A DNA stretch of 64,000 nucleotides. It comes from an uncultured Rhodopila sp. (lineage in GTDB: Bacteria; Pseudomonadota; Alphaproteobacteria; Acetobacterales; Acetobacteraceae). The stretch spans positions 1 through 64,000 of the forward strand of contig NZ_CAJATU010000163.1 of NCBI RefSeq assembly GCF_903944925.1. Direction: 5' to 3'. Shown one piece after another: positions 54,610 to 62,262 of the stretch. A program made the position numbers and the translations under genes. The notes under the pieces are model-generated. The model worked only from the letters and a program-made list of their open reading frames with translations, searched no databases and was not told the DNA's origin. How positions within the stretch are numbered: the first letter of the stretch is position 1; every line of letters starts with the position of its first letter.

Positions 54610-54960
54610 CGCGCGCGCCTCACCCCGCCAACACCCGCAGCGCCGCCTCCGGCTCCCGCTCCACCACCCGCAGCAACGACCGACGACCGGATCGCCGGGT
54701 CCATGCCGGTGCGGGACTGCTCTCAATTGCGCACCGTCGCCACCGGCACGCCGATCGCCTTGGCGAACGCCTCCTGCGTCATCTGAAGCCGAGTCCGGAT
54801 CGCCCGCACATTCGGCACCGGCCGAAAAGGAGGAAGCGGTGCGTCCGGGTCCTCGCCGTCCTCGATTTGCTGCCGCCTGATGTCGTCCTCGGTCGTCGCC
54901 GCGATCTTGGCCCGGTCCGCAACCGGGCGGCGTGCCCTGCCCGATCACAATCGAGTCACC
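54610..54960 (-). pseudogene. Inactivated copy of the XRE antitoxin gene
   Basis: This is a near-duplicate of the intact gene at 55931-56260. The frame reads AKIAATTEDDIRRQQIEDGE, RTRLQMTQEAFAKAIGVPVA and then VRN followed by TGA where the other copy has TGG (Trp). After the stop, a short duplication (CGTCGGTCG region, about 54685) shifts the frame. The normal start is also lost (GTGATCGGGCAGG replaces ATGACGTTGGAGG). Clearly a dead copy. Confidence 0.8.
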
Positions 54961-55021
54961 TCGATAGCCGTTACCCACTGGACTGACACAGTGGCCTTTT
55001 GGCGTCTCCCGGCTAGTTCCC

Positions 55022-55050
55022 GTTTGAAAACGGTTGTGCGCGTGACGATG
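55022..55050. repeat. Direct repeat 1 in TA region
   Basis: GTTTGAAAACGGTTGTGCGC followed by GTGACGATG. It recurs at 55789-55818 in the same orientation. The pair flanks the VapBC remnant and the 67-aa gene. Confidence 0.6.
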
Positions 55051-55106
55051 TGCGTTATCACACATTCACTTGCCACCATCACCCGGCGCGTTGTGGGACA
55101 ATCCTA

Positions 55107-55352
55107 TGAACCTGACCGTGCGCATTCCCGATGAGCTTGCCGGCCGTGCGCGCAGCCGATCCCGCACGTCTGGAGCAAACGGCCCTGGAAGTGGTGTTAC
55201 GCGCCGCCGAGGACGGCGAGCGCGCCGCTCCCGGTCATGTTTCCGACCCTTCGCCGCAGGAAGCAGCGGCTCGCCTCCGCGCGGCGCGCCCGCACAACCC
55301 CCAGCCGGAAGCTGTCAGCATCCGCGAGCTGATGGTTCACGGGCATGCGTGA
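55107..55352 (+). pseudogene. Frameshifted VapB/FitA-type antitoxin
   Basis: Starts MNLTVRIPDELAGRARSRSR in one frame; the next frame holds the remainder (AADPARLEQTALEVVLRAAE to SIRELMVHGHA). The start is a ribbon-helix-helix antitoxin type. A small insertion near 55150 breaks the frame. Its end overlaps the remnant toxin start (GTGA), the usual antitoxin-toxin coupling. Confidence 0.65.
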
Positions 55353-55474
55353 GCAGCTTCGTTCTCGATAACTCGGTCGCCATGCGCTGGTGCTTTGACA
55401 GCGGCGCGCACGCCTGCGCGGACCATATCCTTAAGCCCATCGAATCCCGGCGGAGCATGGCTTTTGAGACCTGA
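55349..55474 (+). pseudogene. Truncated VapC (PIN) toxin N-terminus
   Basis: 41 codons: SSFVLDNSVAMRWCFDSGAH is a normal VapC start with the first metal Asp in LDNS. The sequence then runs into unrelated ADHILKPIESRRSMAFET and stops. More than two thirds of the PIN domain is missing. Confidence 0.7.
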
Positions 55475-55525
55475 CTATATCCCTCCCGGCCCATCCGCTG
55501 TTATACTCGACGTAGAGGTTCCAAC

Positions 55526-55729
55526 ATGGATGACGAAACCAAGGCGGCGTTCGCCGAAATGATGGCCCGTATGAACGACGGGTTCGAGCGCGTGCTCAAC
55601 GAGATCAGCACGCTCAAAACAGACTTCCAGAACACCAAGGGCTTCCTGCTCGAGGACTCTATCGTGATGGGCCGGCGCACGCTGACCATCGAAGACCGGC
55701 TCTCCGCTCTGGAACGGAAGATACAATAA
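55526..55729 (+). CDS. Small coiled-coil hypothetical protein, 67 aa
   Basis: A 67-aa, highly charged, helical protein (MDDETKAAFAEMMARMNDGF ... EDRLSALERKIQ) with heptad-like spacing of Leu/Ile/Met. An AGAGG site precedes the ATG. No family recognised. It sits between a dead VapBC pair and the XRE gene, with a direct repeat after it. Real coding is likely from composition and ribosome site, not from homology. Confidence 0.55.
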   Translation: MDDETKAAFAEMMARMNDGFERVLNEISTLKTDFQNTKGFLLEDSIVMGRRTLTIEDRLSALERKIQ

Positions 55730-55788
55730 CCTACCACTAATCACTCTTTGTCAATTTTTCGGCGTCACGGTCCGATAGTTCGCGGGCT

Positions 55789-55818
55789 GTTTGAAAAACG
55801 GTTGTACGCGTCACGATC
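55789..55818. repeat. Direct repeat 2 in TA region
   Basis: GTTTGAAAAACGGTTGTACG followed by CGTCACGATC, differing from the copy at 55022-55050 by a few bases and one insertion. Confidence 0.6.
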
Positions 55819-55930
55819 TGTTAAGAGGTGGCTGGGTTAGTCCGAACAGCATTTCGCCCCTGCTTGTGAGTCGGCCATTTGGGGCGCGCCGACGGAGTGC
55901 GGGTCCGAGCCGCCGTCCGCGGTGCTCACC

Positions 55931-56260
55931 TCATCCCCCCAACGCCCGCAACGCCGCCTCCGGCTCCCGCTCCACCACCCGCAGCAGCGACCGAACCGCC
56001 GGGTCCATGCCGGTGCGGGACTGCTCCCAATTCCGCACCGTCGCCACCGGCACGCCGATCGCCTTGGCGAACGCCTCCTGCGTCATCTGAAGCCGAGTCC
56101 GGATCGCCCGCACATTCGGCACCGCGCGAAAGGGCGGAAGCGGTGCGTCCGGGTCCTCGCCGTCCTCGATCTGCTGCCGCCTGATGTCATCCTCGGTCGT
56201 CGCCGCGATCTTGGCGCGATCCACAACCGGGCGGCTTGCCCTGATCTCCTCCAACGTCAT
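55931..56260 (-). CDS. XRE/HigA-like DNA-binding antitoxin-type protein
   Basis: A 109-aa protein with a C-terminal helix-turn-helix (LQMTQEAFAKAIGVPVATVR then NWEQSRTGMDPAVRSLLRVV), typical of antitoxins that repress their own operon. The N-terminal arm TTEDDIRRQQIEDGEDPDAP is acidic and would neutralise a partner toxin such as BrnT/HigB. No such toxin is adjacent, so it is an orphan. ATG at 56260 follows a GGAGG-like context downstream of AACGTC. A dead duplicate is at 54610-54960. Confidence 0.8.
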   Translation of the reverse strand: MTLEEIRASRPVVDRAKIAATTEDDIRRQQIEDGEDPDAPLPPFRAVPNVRAIRTRLQMTQEAFAKAIGVPVATVRNWEQSRTGMDPAVRSLLRVVEREPEAALRALGG

Positions 56261-56349
56261 CGGCTCGCGTGCAATAGGGTCCGCTCCTTCCTGTCCGCCG
56301 ACCGGGCCATGATCATCCGACGCACATCGCCGCCGCCCGACCGTATCGC

Positions 56350-56748
56350 TCAGGCCAGCATGATATCGGTCCGGGGGAAATCGTTCCCCTTGCACAGCAG
56401 CTTCGCGTCACCTTGCCGGGCGCAAGCATAGGCAAAGCAGTCGCCCATATTGAGGCCAGCCGGATGGCGCCCGTTGCCGAACCGGTCAAACGCGGCAACC
56501 GCGATGGCCGCGGTATCGCCGTCGATCGCGACGACCGTGGCGTTGATCTCCTTCAGGAACCGGCCGACCAGGGCCAAAGTCTCACCCACCGGCGCATTGG
56601 CGATACGCGCCAGACCCGTTGCCGCCTCGAAGATCGCCACGGCGGAGGTCCGCGGGCGCCGCGCCTGCGACAACCGCCCGGCCAGGCTGCCGGCATCCTC
56701 CTCCATCGCGATGATGCCGATGATCGCCGAGGCGTCCAGGAACATCAC
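56350..56748 (-). CDS. vapC: VapC-type PIN-domain ribonuclease toxin
   Basis: A 132-aa PIN domain. The first metal Asp is in MMFLDASAIIGII, Glu in SAVAIFEAATGL, and the distal acidic site in PAGLNMGDCFAYACAR. By family it cleaves tRNA or rRNA and blocks translation unless bound by VapB. The C-terminus FPRTDIMLA is normal, so the toxin looks intact. It overlaps its antitoxin gene by four bases. Confidence 0.92.
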   Translation of the reverse strand: MMFLDASAIIGIIAMEEDAGSLAGRLSQARRPRTSAVAIFEAATGLARIANAPVGETLALVGRFLKEINATVVAIDGDTAAIAVAAFDRFGNGRHPAGLNMGDCFAYACARQGDAKLLCKGNDFPRTDIMLA

Positions 56749-56987
56749 GAATGCCCGGACAGCTCATCGAAGAACGCCTTGTCGGCAGCCTGCCCGCCGG
56801 CTCGCTTCATGGCCTGGAACTGTGTCTGAACCGCCTGCAACCGCTCCGTCAGCGGCGGGATGGCACTGAGCGACGTATACTCGCGCTCCACAGCCTCCCG
56901 GATCGTCTCAGTCAGGGTCTTGCCCTTGAGGCGCGCGAGTTTGCGGACAGCCGCATCGGTTGCGGCGTCGCGGACGTGAAACGCCAT
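56745..56987 (-). CDS. vapB: VapB-type antitoxin
   Basis: An 80-aa antitoxin. The N-terminal MAFHVRDAATDAAVRKLARL region fits the PSK/RHH-type DNA-binding arm (Rv0623-like), and the C-terminal half, including KRAGGQAADKAFFDELSGHS, should wrap the toxin. It precedes vapC with an ATGA overlap. It would repress its own promoter in the 56988-57352 gap. Confidence 0.88.
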   Translation of the reverse strand: MAFHVRDAATDAAVRKLARLKGKTLTETIREAVEREYTSLSAIPPLTERLQAVQTQFQAMKRAGGQAADKAFFDELSGHS

Positions 56988-57352
56988 CGTCTACACTCCT
57001 ATGCGGCACGGTCTATACGCCTTTGGCTACACCGGCGCAAGGCGCGAGCGACCCTCCTCCTCGCCGGGTGCTCCGGCTGCGGCGCGGCGGGGTTTGCGGT
57101 GGTGGCGGCGAAAGGGTGGCAACAACAACCTGACGGGGTGTCCCGCAGACATGACTATCGGGGACCGCGGAAAACTGCGTGACCTTGCCATCGTCGTCGA
57201 GCGCTCACCACCAAGGCCGTCCGGGGCGCCCGCACCAATTCCGGCGCGGCCGTCAACCGGGCCAGTCCAGCTTCACCGGCGGCAGGTTGCCGCTGTCGCC
57301 ACTGGAATCATCGCTCGATTCAGCATATCTTCCGCTCAAAGGAGCAAACAAT
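56988..57352. other. Divergent promoter region between VapBC and ParS/RES modules
   Basis: 365 bp. It must contain both TA promoters and their operators. CTACACTCCTATGCGGCACG and GTCTATACGCC near 56992-57023 are the AT-richest parts. No gene was convincing: longer readings through it join unrelated frames. Confidence 0.5.
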
Positions 57353-57907
57353 ATGGCGCATCCGAGATCATCCGCTTCCGGGTCACCCGCCGCCAGCGGC
57401 AAACCCGGAGCCTCCGATGCGGCCAAACTCCGTGCCAAATCCGTCCCGCCCGCCGCGTCGGCCAAAGGCAATCCACCTGCCCTGTCCTACATCACCGTCT
57501 ACCGCGCCACCCCGCTGGAGCGGATCGCCATGATCAGACGCGGAATCCCAGCCTCCGAGGCAAAGCGCATCTTCGCCGACCTGTCCATCGGCCAGGGCGT
57601 AGGCTTCAGGGCGCTGAATTTATCCACCGCCACGGTCAACAAGAAGGCCAAACAAAGCGACACGCTCTCACCCGAGGAAAGCGAGCGTGTCGTCGGCTTC
57701 GCCAAACTCGTGGGTCAACTGGAGGCGATGATCCAGGACTCCGGCGATCCAACAAATTTCGACGCCCGCGCGTGGATGGCGCGCTGGCTGACCGAACCGT
57801 TGCCTGCGCTGGGCGGCGTCTGCCCGGCCGATTTGGTGGACACCATGGAGGGCCAGGGGCTGGTGTCCGCCGCGCTCGCAAAGATCCAGAGCGGCGCGTA
57901 CGCTTGA
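57353..57907 (+). CDS. Xre/ParS (MbcA-like, DUF2384) antitoxin
   Basis: A 184-aa protein. An N-terminal Ala/Ser/Lys-rich arm (residues 1-45) precedes the DNA-binding part (LERIAMIRRGIPASEAKRIF) and the C-terminal MbcA/ParS domain (VVGFAKLVGQLEAMIQDSGD, then RAWMARWLTEPLPALGG) that binds RES toxins. AAAGGAG precedes the ATG by seven bases. It overlaps the RES gene by four bases (TTGA), as expected for a toxin-antitoxin pair. Confidence 0.9.
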   Translation: MAHPRSSASGSPAASGKPGASDAAKLRAKSVPPAASAKGNPPALSYITVYRATPLERIAMIRRGIPASEAKRIFADLSIGQGVGFRALNLSTATVNKKAKQSDTLSPEESERVVGFAKLVGQLEAMIQDSGDPTNFDARAWMARWLTEPLPALGGVCPADLVDTMEGQGLVSAALAKIQSGAYA

Positions 57908-58389
57908 TTGTAACCGTCTGGCGGATCGCCACCGATACGAAAACCTATGAGGCCGACGATCTTTCCGGCGCCGGCGCGAAGATCACGGGCGGACGCTGGA
58001 ACGCCCCGGGCGATGCCCTGATCTACACCTCGGAGACGCAGGCGCTGGCGTGTTTGGAGACAGTGGTTCACCTGAACGCGGGGGGCTTGCCGCTCAACCG
58101 CTACCTCGTGGCCGTAACGATCCCGGCATCCGTGTGGGCCATTGCGCGGACGGAGACTCCCGGCAGTCTCCCTGTCGGCTGGGATGCCGATCCATCAGGC
58201 CGGGCCAGCATTCAGTTCGGCACGGCCTGGATCCAGTCGGCTGCATCCGCGCTGCTGAGAGTTCCGTCCGTCATCGTCCCTGACGAGTACAACGTGCTGA
58301 TCAATCCGCTGCATCCCGACAGCGGCGCCATCACCGCCCGCAAAATCCGGAAATGGCTCTACGATCCCCGCCTGAAAAAACTCGCCTGA
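57904..58389 (+). CDS. RES-domain NAD+-consuming toxin
   Basis: A 161-aa RES toxin. Key residues are Arg in VWRIATDTK, Tyr in KTYEADDLSGAG, GGRWNAPGDALIYTSE and the C-terminal Ser/Asn area in EYNVLINPLH. Family members degrade NAD+ to halt growth. The only start that fits is TTG at 57904, overlapping the antitoxin stop as TTGA; this would keep toxin synthesis low and coupled. The domain looks complete. Confidence 0.88.
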   Translation: MIVTVWRIATDTKTYEADDLSGAGAKITGGRWNAPGDALIYTSETQALACLETVVHLNAGGLPLNRYLVAVTIPASVWAIARTETPGSLPVGWDADPSGRASIQFGTAWIQSAASALLRVPSVIVPDEYNVLINPLHPDSGAITARKIRKWLYDPRLKKLA

Positions 58390-58396
58390 CGGTTTC

Positions 58397-58500
58397 GCTC
58401 AGGCCAGCGTGATGTCGGTGAGTTGCCGGGCACAGGCACACGCGAAGCAATCGCGAAGATCGCCACGGCGGAGGTCCGCGGGCGCCGCGCCTGCGGCGTT
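58397..58500 (-). pseudogene. Fragment of a vapC gene
   Basis: GCTCAGGCCAGCGTGATGTC matches the end of the intact vapC (56347-56366, with few changes). GAAGATCGCCACGGCGGAGG and the following GTCCGCGGGCGCCGCGCCTG match its middle at 56631-56670. About 230 bp between these is deleted. It is a dead relative of the vapC 2 kb away. Confidence 0.75.
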
Positions 58501-58649
58501 GGCTACAACGGCACCGAACGGCTGGGCAATGCGGACTGGTTCGGCGGCGAGGTCCTCGCCGGGTCGGCTCCTGCGGGTGCGTCACGGGTCGAAGCCGAGA
58601 GCCAAACCGGAGGGCTTCGCAAATTGCAGATGTGCCATCCCGGAATGTG

Positions 58650-58666
58650 ATTGTGCAGTGCACAAT
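58650..58666. promoter_or_regulatory. 17-bp perfect palindrome upstream of the CBS gene
   Basis: ATTGTGCA-G-TGCACAAT, with exact 8-bp arms, centred 89 bp before the ATG. It looks like a site for a homodimeric regulator. None of the standard CRP/FNR half-sites (TGTGA, TTGAT) fits well. Confidence 0.5.
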
Positions 58667-58746
58667 AAACATTGCGGCCGCTGCCGATTTGGCGGATTTC
58701 TTGGCGCGATACCGCGAGTGCGAATTAGCCTTGAAAGGATCGTTCA

Positions 58747-59187
58747 ATGACAATTGCAGCCATACTCAAACAGAAGCCCCACAACCTTGTAGTCGTCCGC
58801 CAGACGGATCGGGTTTTCGACGTCGTCCGCGGCCTGGCCCGGCAGAAAATCGGCGTGGCCGTGGTGATGGAAGGCGACACCCTCATCGGCATCATCAGTG
58901 AGCGCGATGTCATGCGCGGCCTCGAAGCCGAGGGACCCGCGGTGCTCGAGACGGCGGTCGGCCAGCATATGATCCGCAACGTCAGGACATGCTCGCCGCA
59001 CACCACCATCGATCAGGCGATTGACGCGATGACCAAGGGCCGGTTCCGCCACCTGCCCGTCCTGGACGAGGGCAAGCTGCTGGGGGTGATCAGCATCCGC
59101 GATCTGCTGAACTCCATGGTCGCCAAGCAGGCGGTCGATGTCACCTCGCTATGCGGCTACGTTACGGGCGCCTACGCCCGGGTCTGA
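58747..59187 (+). CDS. Two-CBS-domain protein
   Basis: A 146-aa stand-alone CBS pair. The first domain is about residues 8-62 (VVRQTDRVFDVVRGLARQKI, GIISERDVMRG), the second about 72-128 (VRTCSPHTTIDQAIDAMTKG, RFRHLPVLDEGKLLGVISIR). The pair forms a Bateman module that binds adenine nucleotides. It has no attached enzyme, so it is probably a regulator or hibernation-type factor. Located in the TA-rich region, yet of typical composition. Confidence 0.9.
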   Translation: MTIAAILKQKPHNLVVVRQTDRVFDVVRGLARQKIGVAVVMEGDTLIGIISERDVMRGLEAEGPAVLETAVGQHMIRNVRTCSPHTTIDQAIDAMTKGRFRHLPVLDEGKLLGVISIRDLLNSMVAKQAVDVTSLCGYVTGAYARV

Positions 59188-59226
59188 CCGGAGAACGGCA
59201 AGGCGGCGAGGCGTCCGCGTGACGGT

Positions 59227-59853
59227 TCACGTGCTCGCCCGCCGCCATCCGGCGGCCAGAAAACCCGCCCCGATCAAAAGGGAACCGCCGGTGCGATTGA
59301 CCAGCCGCTGGACACGTGGCTGCCGCACTGTCTGTCGTGCGGCAGCGGCCAGCAGCGCGAACATCATCGCGTTCAGAGCCGCCAGTGTTACGAAGGTCGC
59401 CTCCAGCGTTACGACCTGGGGAAGCAACGGCCGTGTTGCGTCCAGGAATTGCGGGACGAACGCGACGAAGAACACGATACTCTTCGGGTTGAGCGCGGTG
59501 ACCGCATAGGCATGGCCAAGCATGCGCACCGGGCTGACCCTCGGCAGGTCATCGATATCGGCCGCGCGCACAGGTGCTCGCCACAGCGCGACGCCCAGGT
59601 AGATCAGGTAGGCACCGCCGATCCAGCGCAGCACGGTGAAAATCGTGGCGGAGGTGGCCAGGATGGCGCCCAGGCCCAGCATGGACGCGGTCATGGCGGT
59701 CAGATCGCCAAGTGCCACGCCTGTAACAACGCCAGCGGCGGCCTTTCGGCCGTGACCGAGTGCATAGGAAATCACCAGCAGCACCGTAGGTCCCGGAATC
59801 GCCAGCAGGATCACGGACGCGGCCACGAACGCCAACCAGTGGTCGAACGGCAT
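59227..59853 (-). CDS. LysE/RhtB-family amino acid exporter
   Basis: A 208-aa membrane protein with six helices. The family signature AIPGPTVLLVISYALGHGRK is at residues 19-38, and NPKSIVFFVAFVPQF is the second. It exports amino acids or homoserine lactones with proton exchange. GGAGGAGAG precedes the ATG at 59853. It lies 29 bp after mazF on the same strand but probably has its own function. Confidence 0.92.
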   Translation of the reverse strand: MPFDHWLAFVAASVILLAIPGPTVLLVISYALGHGRKAAAGVVTGVALGDLTAMTASMLGLGAILATSATIFTVLRWIGGAYLIYLGVALWRAPVRAADIDDLPRVSPVRMLGHAYAVTALNPKSIVFFVAFVPQFLDATRPLLPQVVTLEATFVTLAALNAMMFALLAAAARQTVRQPRVQRLVNRTGGSLLIGAGFLAAGWRRAST

Positions 59854-59882
59854 TGACGCACTCTCCTCCGCAACGAACCATT

Positions 59883-60227
59883 TTATTCGGCAAAGACGGC
59901 CTGTAGCCTGGTCAGCGTTACGCTCATGGTACGGGCATCGACGGCGCCCAACCGCCTGACCAGCCGCTGCTTGTCGAGGGCGCGGATCTGATCGAGCAGG
60001 ATCAACCCCGCCTTGTCCTCGAACCGAACAGCGACCCGGAACGGCGCGGGCCGGTTGCCCGTTGTCATCGGCGCTGCCAGTACTGTTCGCAGATGGTCGT
60101 GCATCTCGGGCGGAGAAATGATGACGCATGGCCGAGTTTTCTGAATTTCGGCGCCAACGGTCGGATCGAGCGCCGCCAACCAGATATCGCCGCGCACCGG
60201 ACCAACAACTGGCGGACGCTTTACCAT
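59883..60227 (-). CDS. mazF: MazF/PemK-type endoribonuclease toxin
   Basis: A 114-aa toxin. VRGDIWLAALDPTVGAEIQK holds the conserved start, KTRPCVIISPP the catalytic Arg region, and LAAPMTTGNRPAPFRV the Thr. LDQIRALDKQRLVRRLG completes the fold. It cleaves mRNA when free of antitoxin. It starts within the mazE end (7-bp overlap). Looks functional. Confidence 0.92.
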   Translation of the reverse strand: MVKRPPVVGPVRGDIWLAALDPTVGAEIQKTRPCVIISPPEMHDHLRTVLAAPMTTGNRPAPFRVAVRFEDKAGLILLDQIRALDKQRLVRRLGAVDARTMSVTLTRLQAVFAE

Positions 60228-60475
60228 ACGAGTTCATCGTCACCAGCATTGCCGAACTCGGGCCAGACGAGCGCGTCGTCACCACAGGCGGCGATGGCCT
60301 TGGATGCCTCCGCCCAGCCGCTCCGCGGATGCGGCTTTGCCGGCGTCAGGACGACGCGGCCTTTTTCCAAGGTCAGCGACAGGTCGTCACCGGCTTTGAC
60401 GCCTAATTCCGCCAATACCGGCTTGGGCAGGATGATACCGGCGGAATTGCCCATCCGCCGTACAGATGCACGCAT
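60221..60475 (-). CDS. mazE: MazE-type AbrB-fold antitoxin
   Basis: An 84-aa antitoxin. The swapped-hairpin DNA-binding domain (VRRMGNSAGIILPKPVLAEL then GVKAGDDLSLTLEKGRVVL) is followed by an acidic Trp-containing C-terminal tail (DALVWPEFGNAGDDELVW) that blocks MazF. It is first in the pair and presumably represses its own promoter in the gap before gatB. Confidence 0.92.
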   Translation of the reverse strand: MRASVRRMGNSAGIILPKPVLAELGVKAGDDLSLTLEKGRVVLTPAKPHPRSGWAEASKAIAACGDDALVWPEFGNAGDDELVW

Positions 60476-60624
60476 TTCACTCGGCTCCCTGGCAGCACCG
60501 CGATCCCGATCCGCTTACGTGCCAACAATGTTCTTACGGCATGAGCCTGCCTGCATTCAAGCTTCGGGTTGCGACCCCCTCCCCGGACCGTTAAACATCT
60601 GACCGAACTCGAAAGGCCCCCGCG

Positions 60625-62088
60625 ATGACCTACACCCTTGAAGGCTCAACCGGCACCTGGGAAGTTGTGATCGGCCTTGAAGTCCACGCCCAGGTGATCA
60701 GCAGCGCCAAGCTGTTCAGCGGCGCCGCCACCAATTTCGGCGCGGAGCCGAACAGCCAGGTCAGCTTCGTCGACGCCGGTTTCCCCGGCATGCTGCCGGT
60801 CCTCAACGGTGAGTGCGTCGCCCAGGCGGTGCGCACCGGCCTCGGGCTGAACGCGAACATCCACATGGTCAGCCGCTTCGACCGGAAGAACTATTTCTAC
60901 GCCGATTTGCCGTCGGGCTACCAGATCAGCCAGTATGAGCACCCGATCGTCGGCACCGGGGAGGTCGAGGTCGAACTCGCCGACGGTTCCACCAAGACCA
61001 TCGGCATCACCCGCCTGCACCTGGAACAGGACGCCGGGAAGTCGATCCACGACCAGCACGCCACCAAGTCGCTGATCGACCTGAACCGATCCGGCGTCGC
61101 GCTGATGGAGATCGTCTCGGAACCCGACATCCGCACGCCGGAGGAAGCCGGTGCGTACTTACGGAAACTGCGCTCCATCCTGCGCTACCTCGGCACCTGC
61201 GACGGCAACATGGAGGAAGGCTCCATGCGCGCCGACGTCAACGTGTCCGTCCGCCATCACGGGGAGCCATACCGGACGCGCTGCGAGATCAAGAACGTCA
61301 ACTCCATCCGCTTCGTCATGCAGGCGATCGAGGCGGAGGCGGCTCGCCAGGTCGAGGTGTGGGAGTCGGGCGGGACGGTGATCCAGGAGACGCGGCTGTT
61401 CGACAGCAACCGCGGCGTGACGCGTTCGATGCGGTCGAAGGAGGACGCGCACGATTACCGTTACTTCCCCGATCCGGACCTGCTGCCGCTGGTGCTGGAG
61501 GCGGACTGGGTCGCGGCGCTGAAGGCATCGCTGCCCGAGTTGCCGGACGCCAAGCGGGCGCGTTTCATACAGTCGTATGGGCTGTCGCCGTATGACGCCG
61601 CTGTGCTGGTCGCCGAGAAGGCCACCGCCGACTTCTATGAAACGGTCGCTAACGGACGCGATCCGAAGATCGCCGCCAACTGGGTGACCGGCGACTTCTT
61701 CGCCGCGTTGAACCGCCTCGGCCGCACCATCGAGGATACGCCTGTGACGGCGGCGGCGTTGGGCGGTCTGCTGGATCTGATTGCCGACAGCACCATCAAC
61801 GGGCGCATCGCCAAGGACGTATTCGAGGCGATGGCGGAAACCGGCAAGGACGCCGCCACGATCGTCGATGAGAAGGGGCTGCGGCAGGTCACCGACACCG
61901 GTGCGATCGACGAGGCGGTTGACCGCATCCTGGCGGCCAATCCGGACAAGGTGGCGGAGTATCGAGCGGGAAAGGACAAGCTGTTCGGGTTCTTTGTCGG
62001 CCAGACCATGAAGGCGATGGCGGGAAAGGGCAATCCGGCGCTGATTAACGAAACTTTGAAGCAGAAGCTGGCCGCCAAGAAGGAGTAG
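60625..62088 (+). CDS. gatB: Asp/Glu-tRNA amidotransferase subunit GatB
   Basis: A 487-aa subunit that phosphorylates and amidates the tRNA-bound Asp/Glu. [20 protein letters not shown] starts the family; [14 protein letters not shown] and [20 protein letters not shown] are its core motifs, and a YqeY-type C-terminal domain closes it ([20 protein letters not shown]). Complete and without lesion. It should be in operon with gatCA but is separated by the TA region, so it needs its own promoter between 60476 and 60624. Confidence 0.96.
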   Translation: MTYTLEGSTGTWEVVIGLEVHAQVISSAKLFSGAATNFGAEPNSQVSFVDAGFPGMLPVLNGECVAQAVRTGLGLNANIHMVSRFDRKNYFYADLPSGYQISQYEHPIVGTGEVEVELADGSTKTIGITRLHLEQDAGKSIHDQHATKSLIDLNRSGVALMEIVSEPDIRTPEEAGAYLRKLRSILRYLGTCDGNMEEGSMRADVNVSVRHHGEPYRTRCEIKNVNSIRFVMQAIEAEAARQVEVWESGGTVIQETRLFDSNRGVTRSMRSKEDAHDYRYFPDPDLLPLVLEADWVAALKASLPELPDAKRARFIQSYGLSPYDAAVLVAEKATADFYETVANGRDPKIAANWVTGDFFAALNRLGRTIEDTPVTAAALGGLLDLIADSTINGRIAKDVFEAMAETGKDAATIVDEKGLRQVTDTGAIDEAVDRILAANPDKVAEYRAGKDKLFGFFVGQTMKAMAGKGNPALINETLKQKLAAKKE

Positions 62089-62127
62089 GCCAGCCGTCGG
62101 GATAGTCTCCGCCGGCCAGCCTGCCCC

Positions 62128-62211
62128 CTACTTACGGATGCGGTTGATCTTGACTTTGATGATCAAGATCACTACGATCCTTCGTATGGTAGTACGATGG
62201 TCCTTACCCAT
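62128..62211 (-). CDS. Candidate 27-aa basic hydrophobic peptide
   Basis: A short frame, MGKDHRTTIRRIVVILIIKV followed by KINRIRK. It has ten Lys/Arg around a VVILII core, and a textbook AAGGAGG five bases before the ATG, among the best ribosome sites in the window. It lies 51 bp after the MFS stop on the same strand. It could be a short membrane-active or regulatory peptide. Coding is suggested only by the ribosome site and composition. Confidence 0.45.
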   Translation of the reverse strand: MGKDHRTTIRRIVVILIIKVKINRIRK

Positions 62212-62228
62212 CGTAACCTCCTTCGTTG

Positions 62229-62256
62229 ACGGCGGTCGGGACATTCCGGCCGCCGT
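62229..62256 (-). terminator. Hairpin after the MFS gene
   Basis: ACGGCGGTCGG and CCGGCCGCCGT pair over 11 bp with one wobble, around a six-base loop, 6 bp after the MFS stop. No U-run follows; the stem sits between the MFS gene and the 27-aa frame. Confidence 0.45.
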
Positions 62257-62262
62257 TGTCGT

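Larger units (their letters stand above)
58390..58746. other. Intergenic region with TA remnant and palindrome
   Basis: About 355 bp between the RES toxin and the CBS protein. The left third is a decayed vapC piece; the right part carries the 17-bp palindrome and the CBS promoter. No intact gene. Confidence 0.6.
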
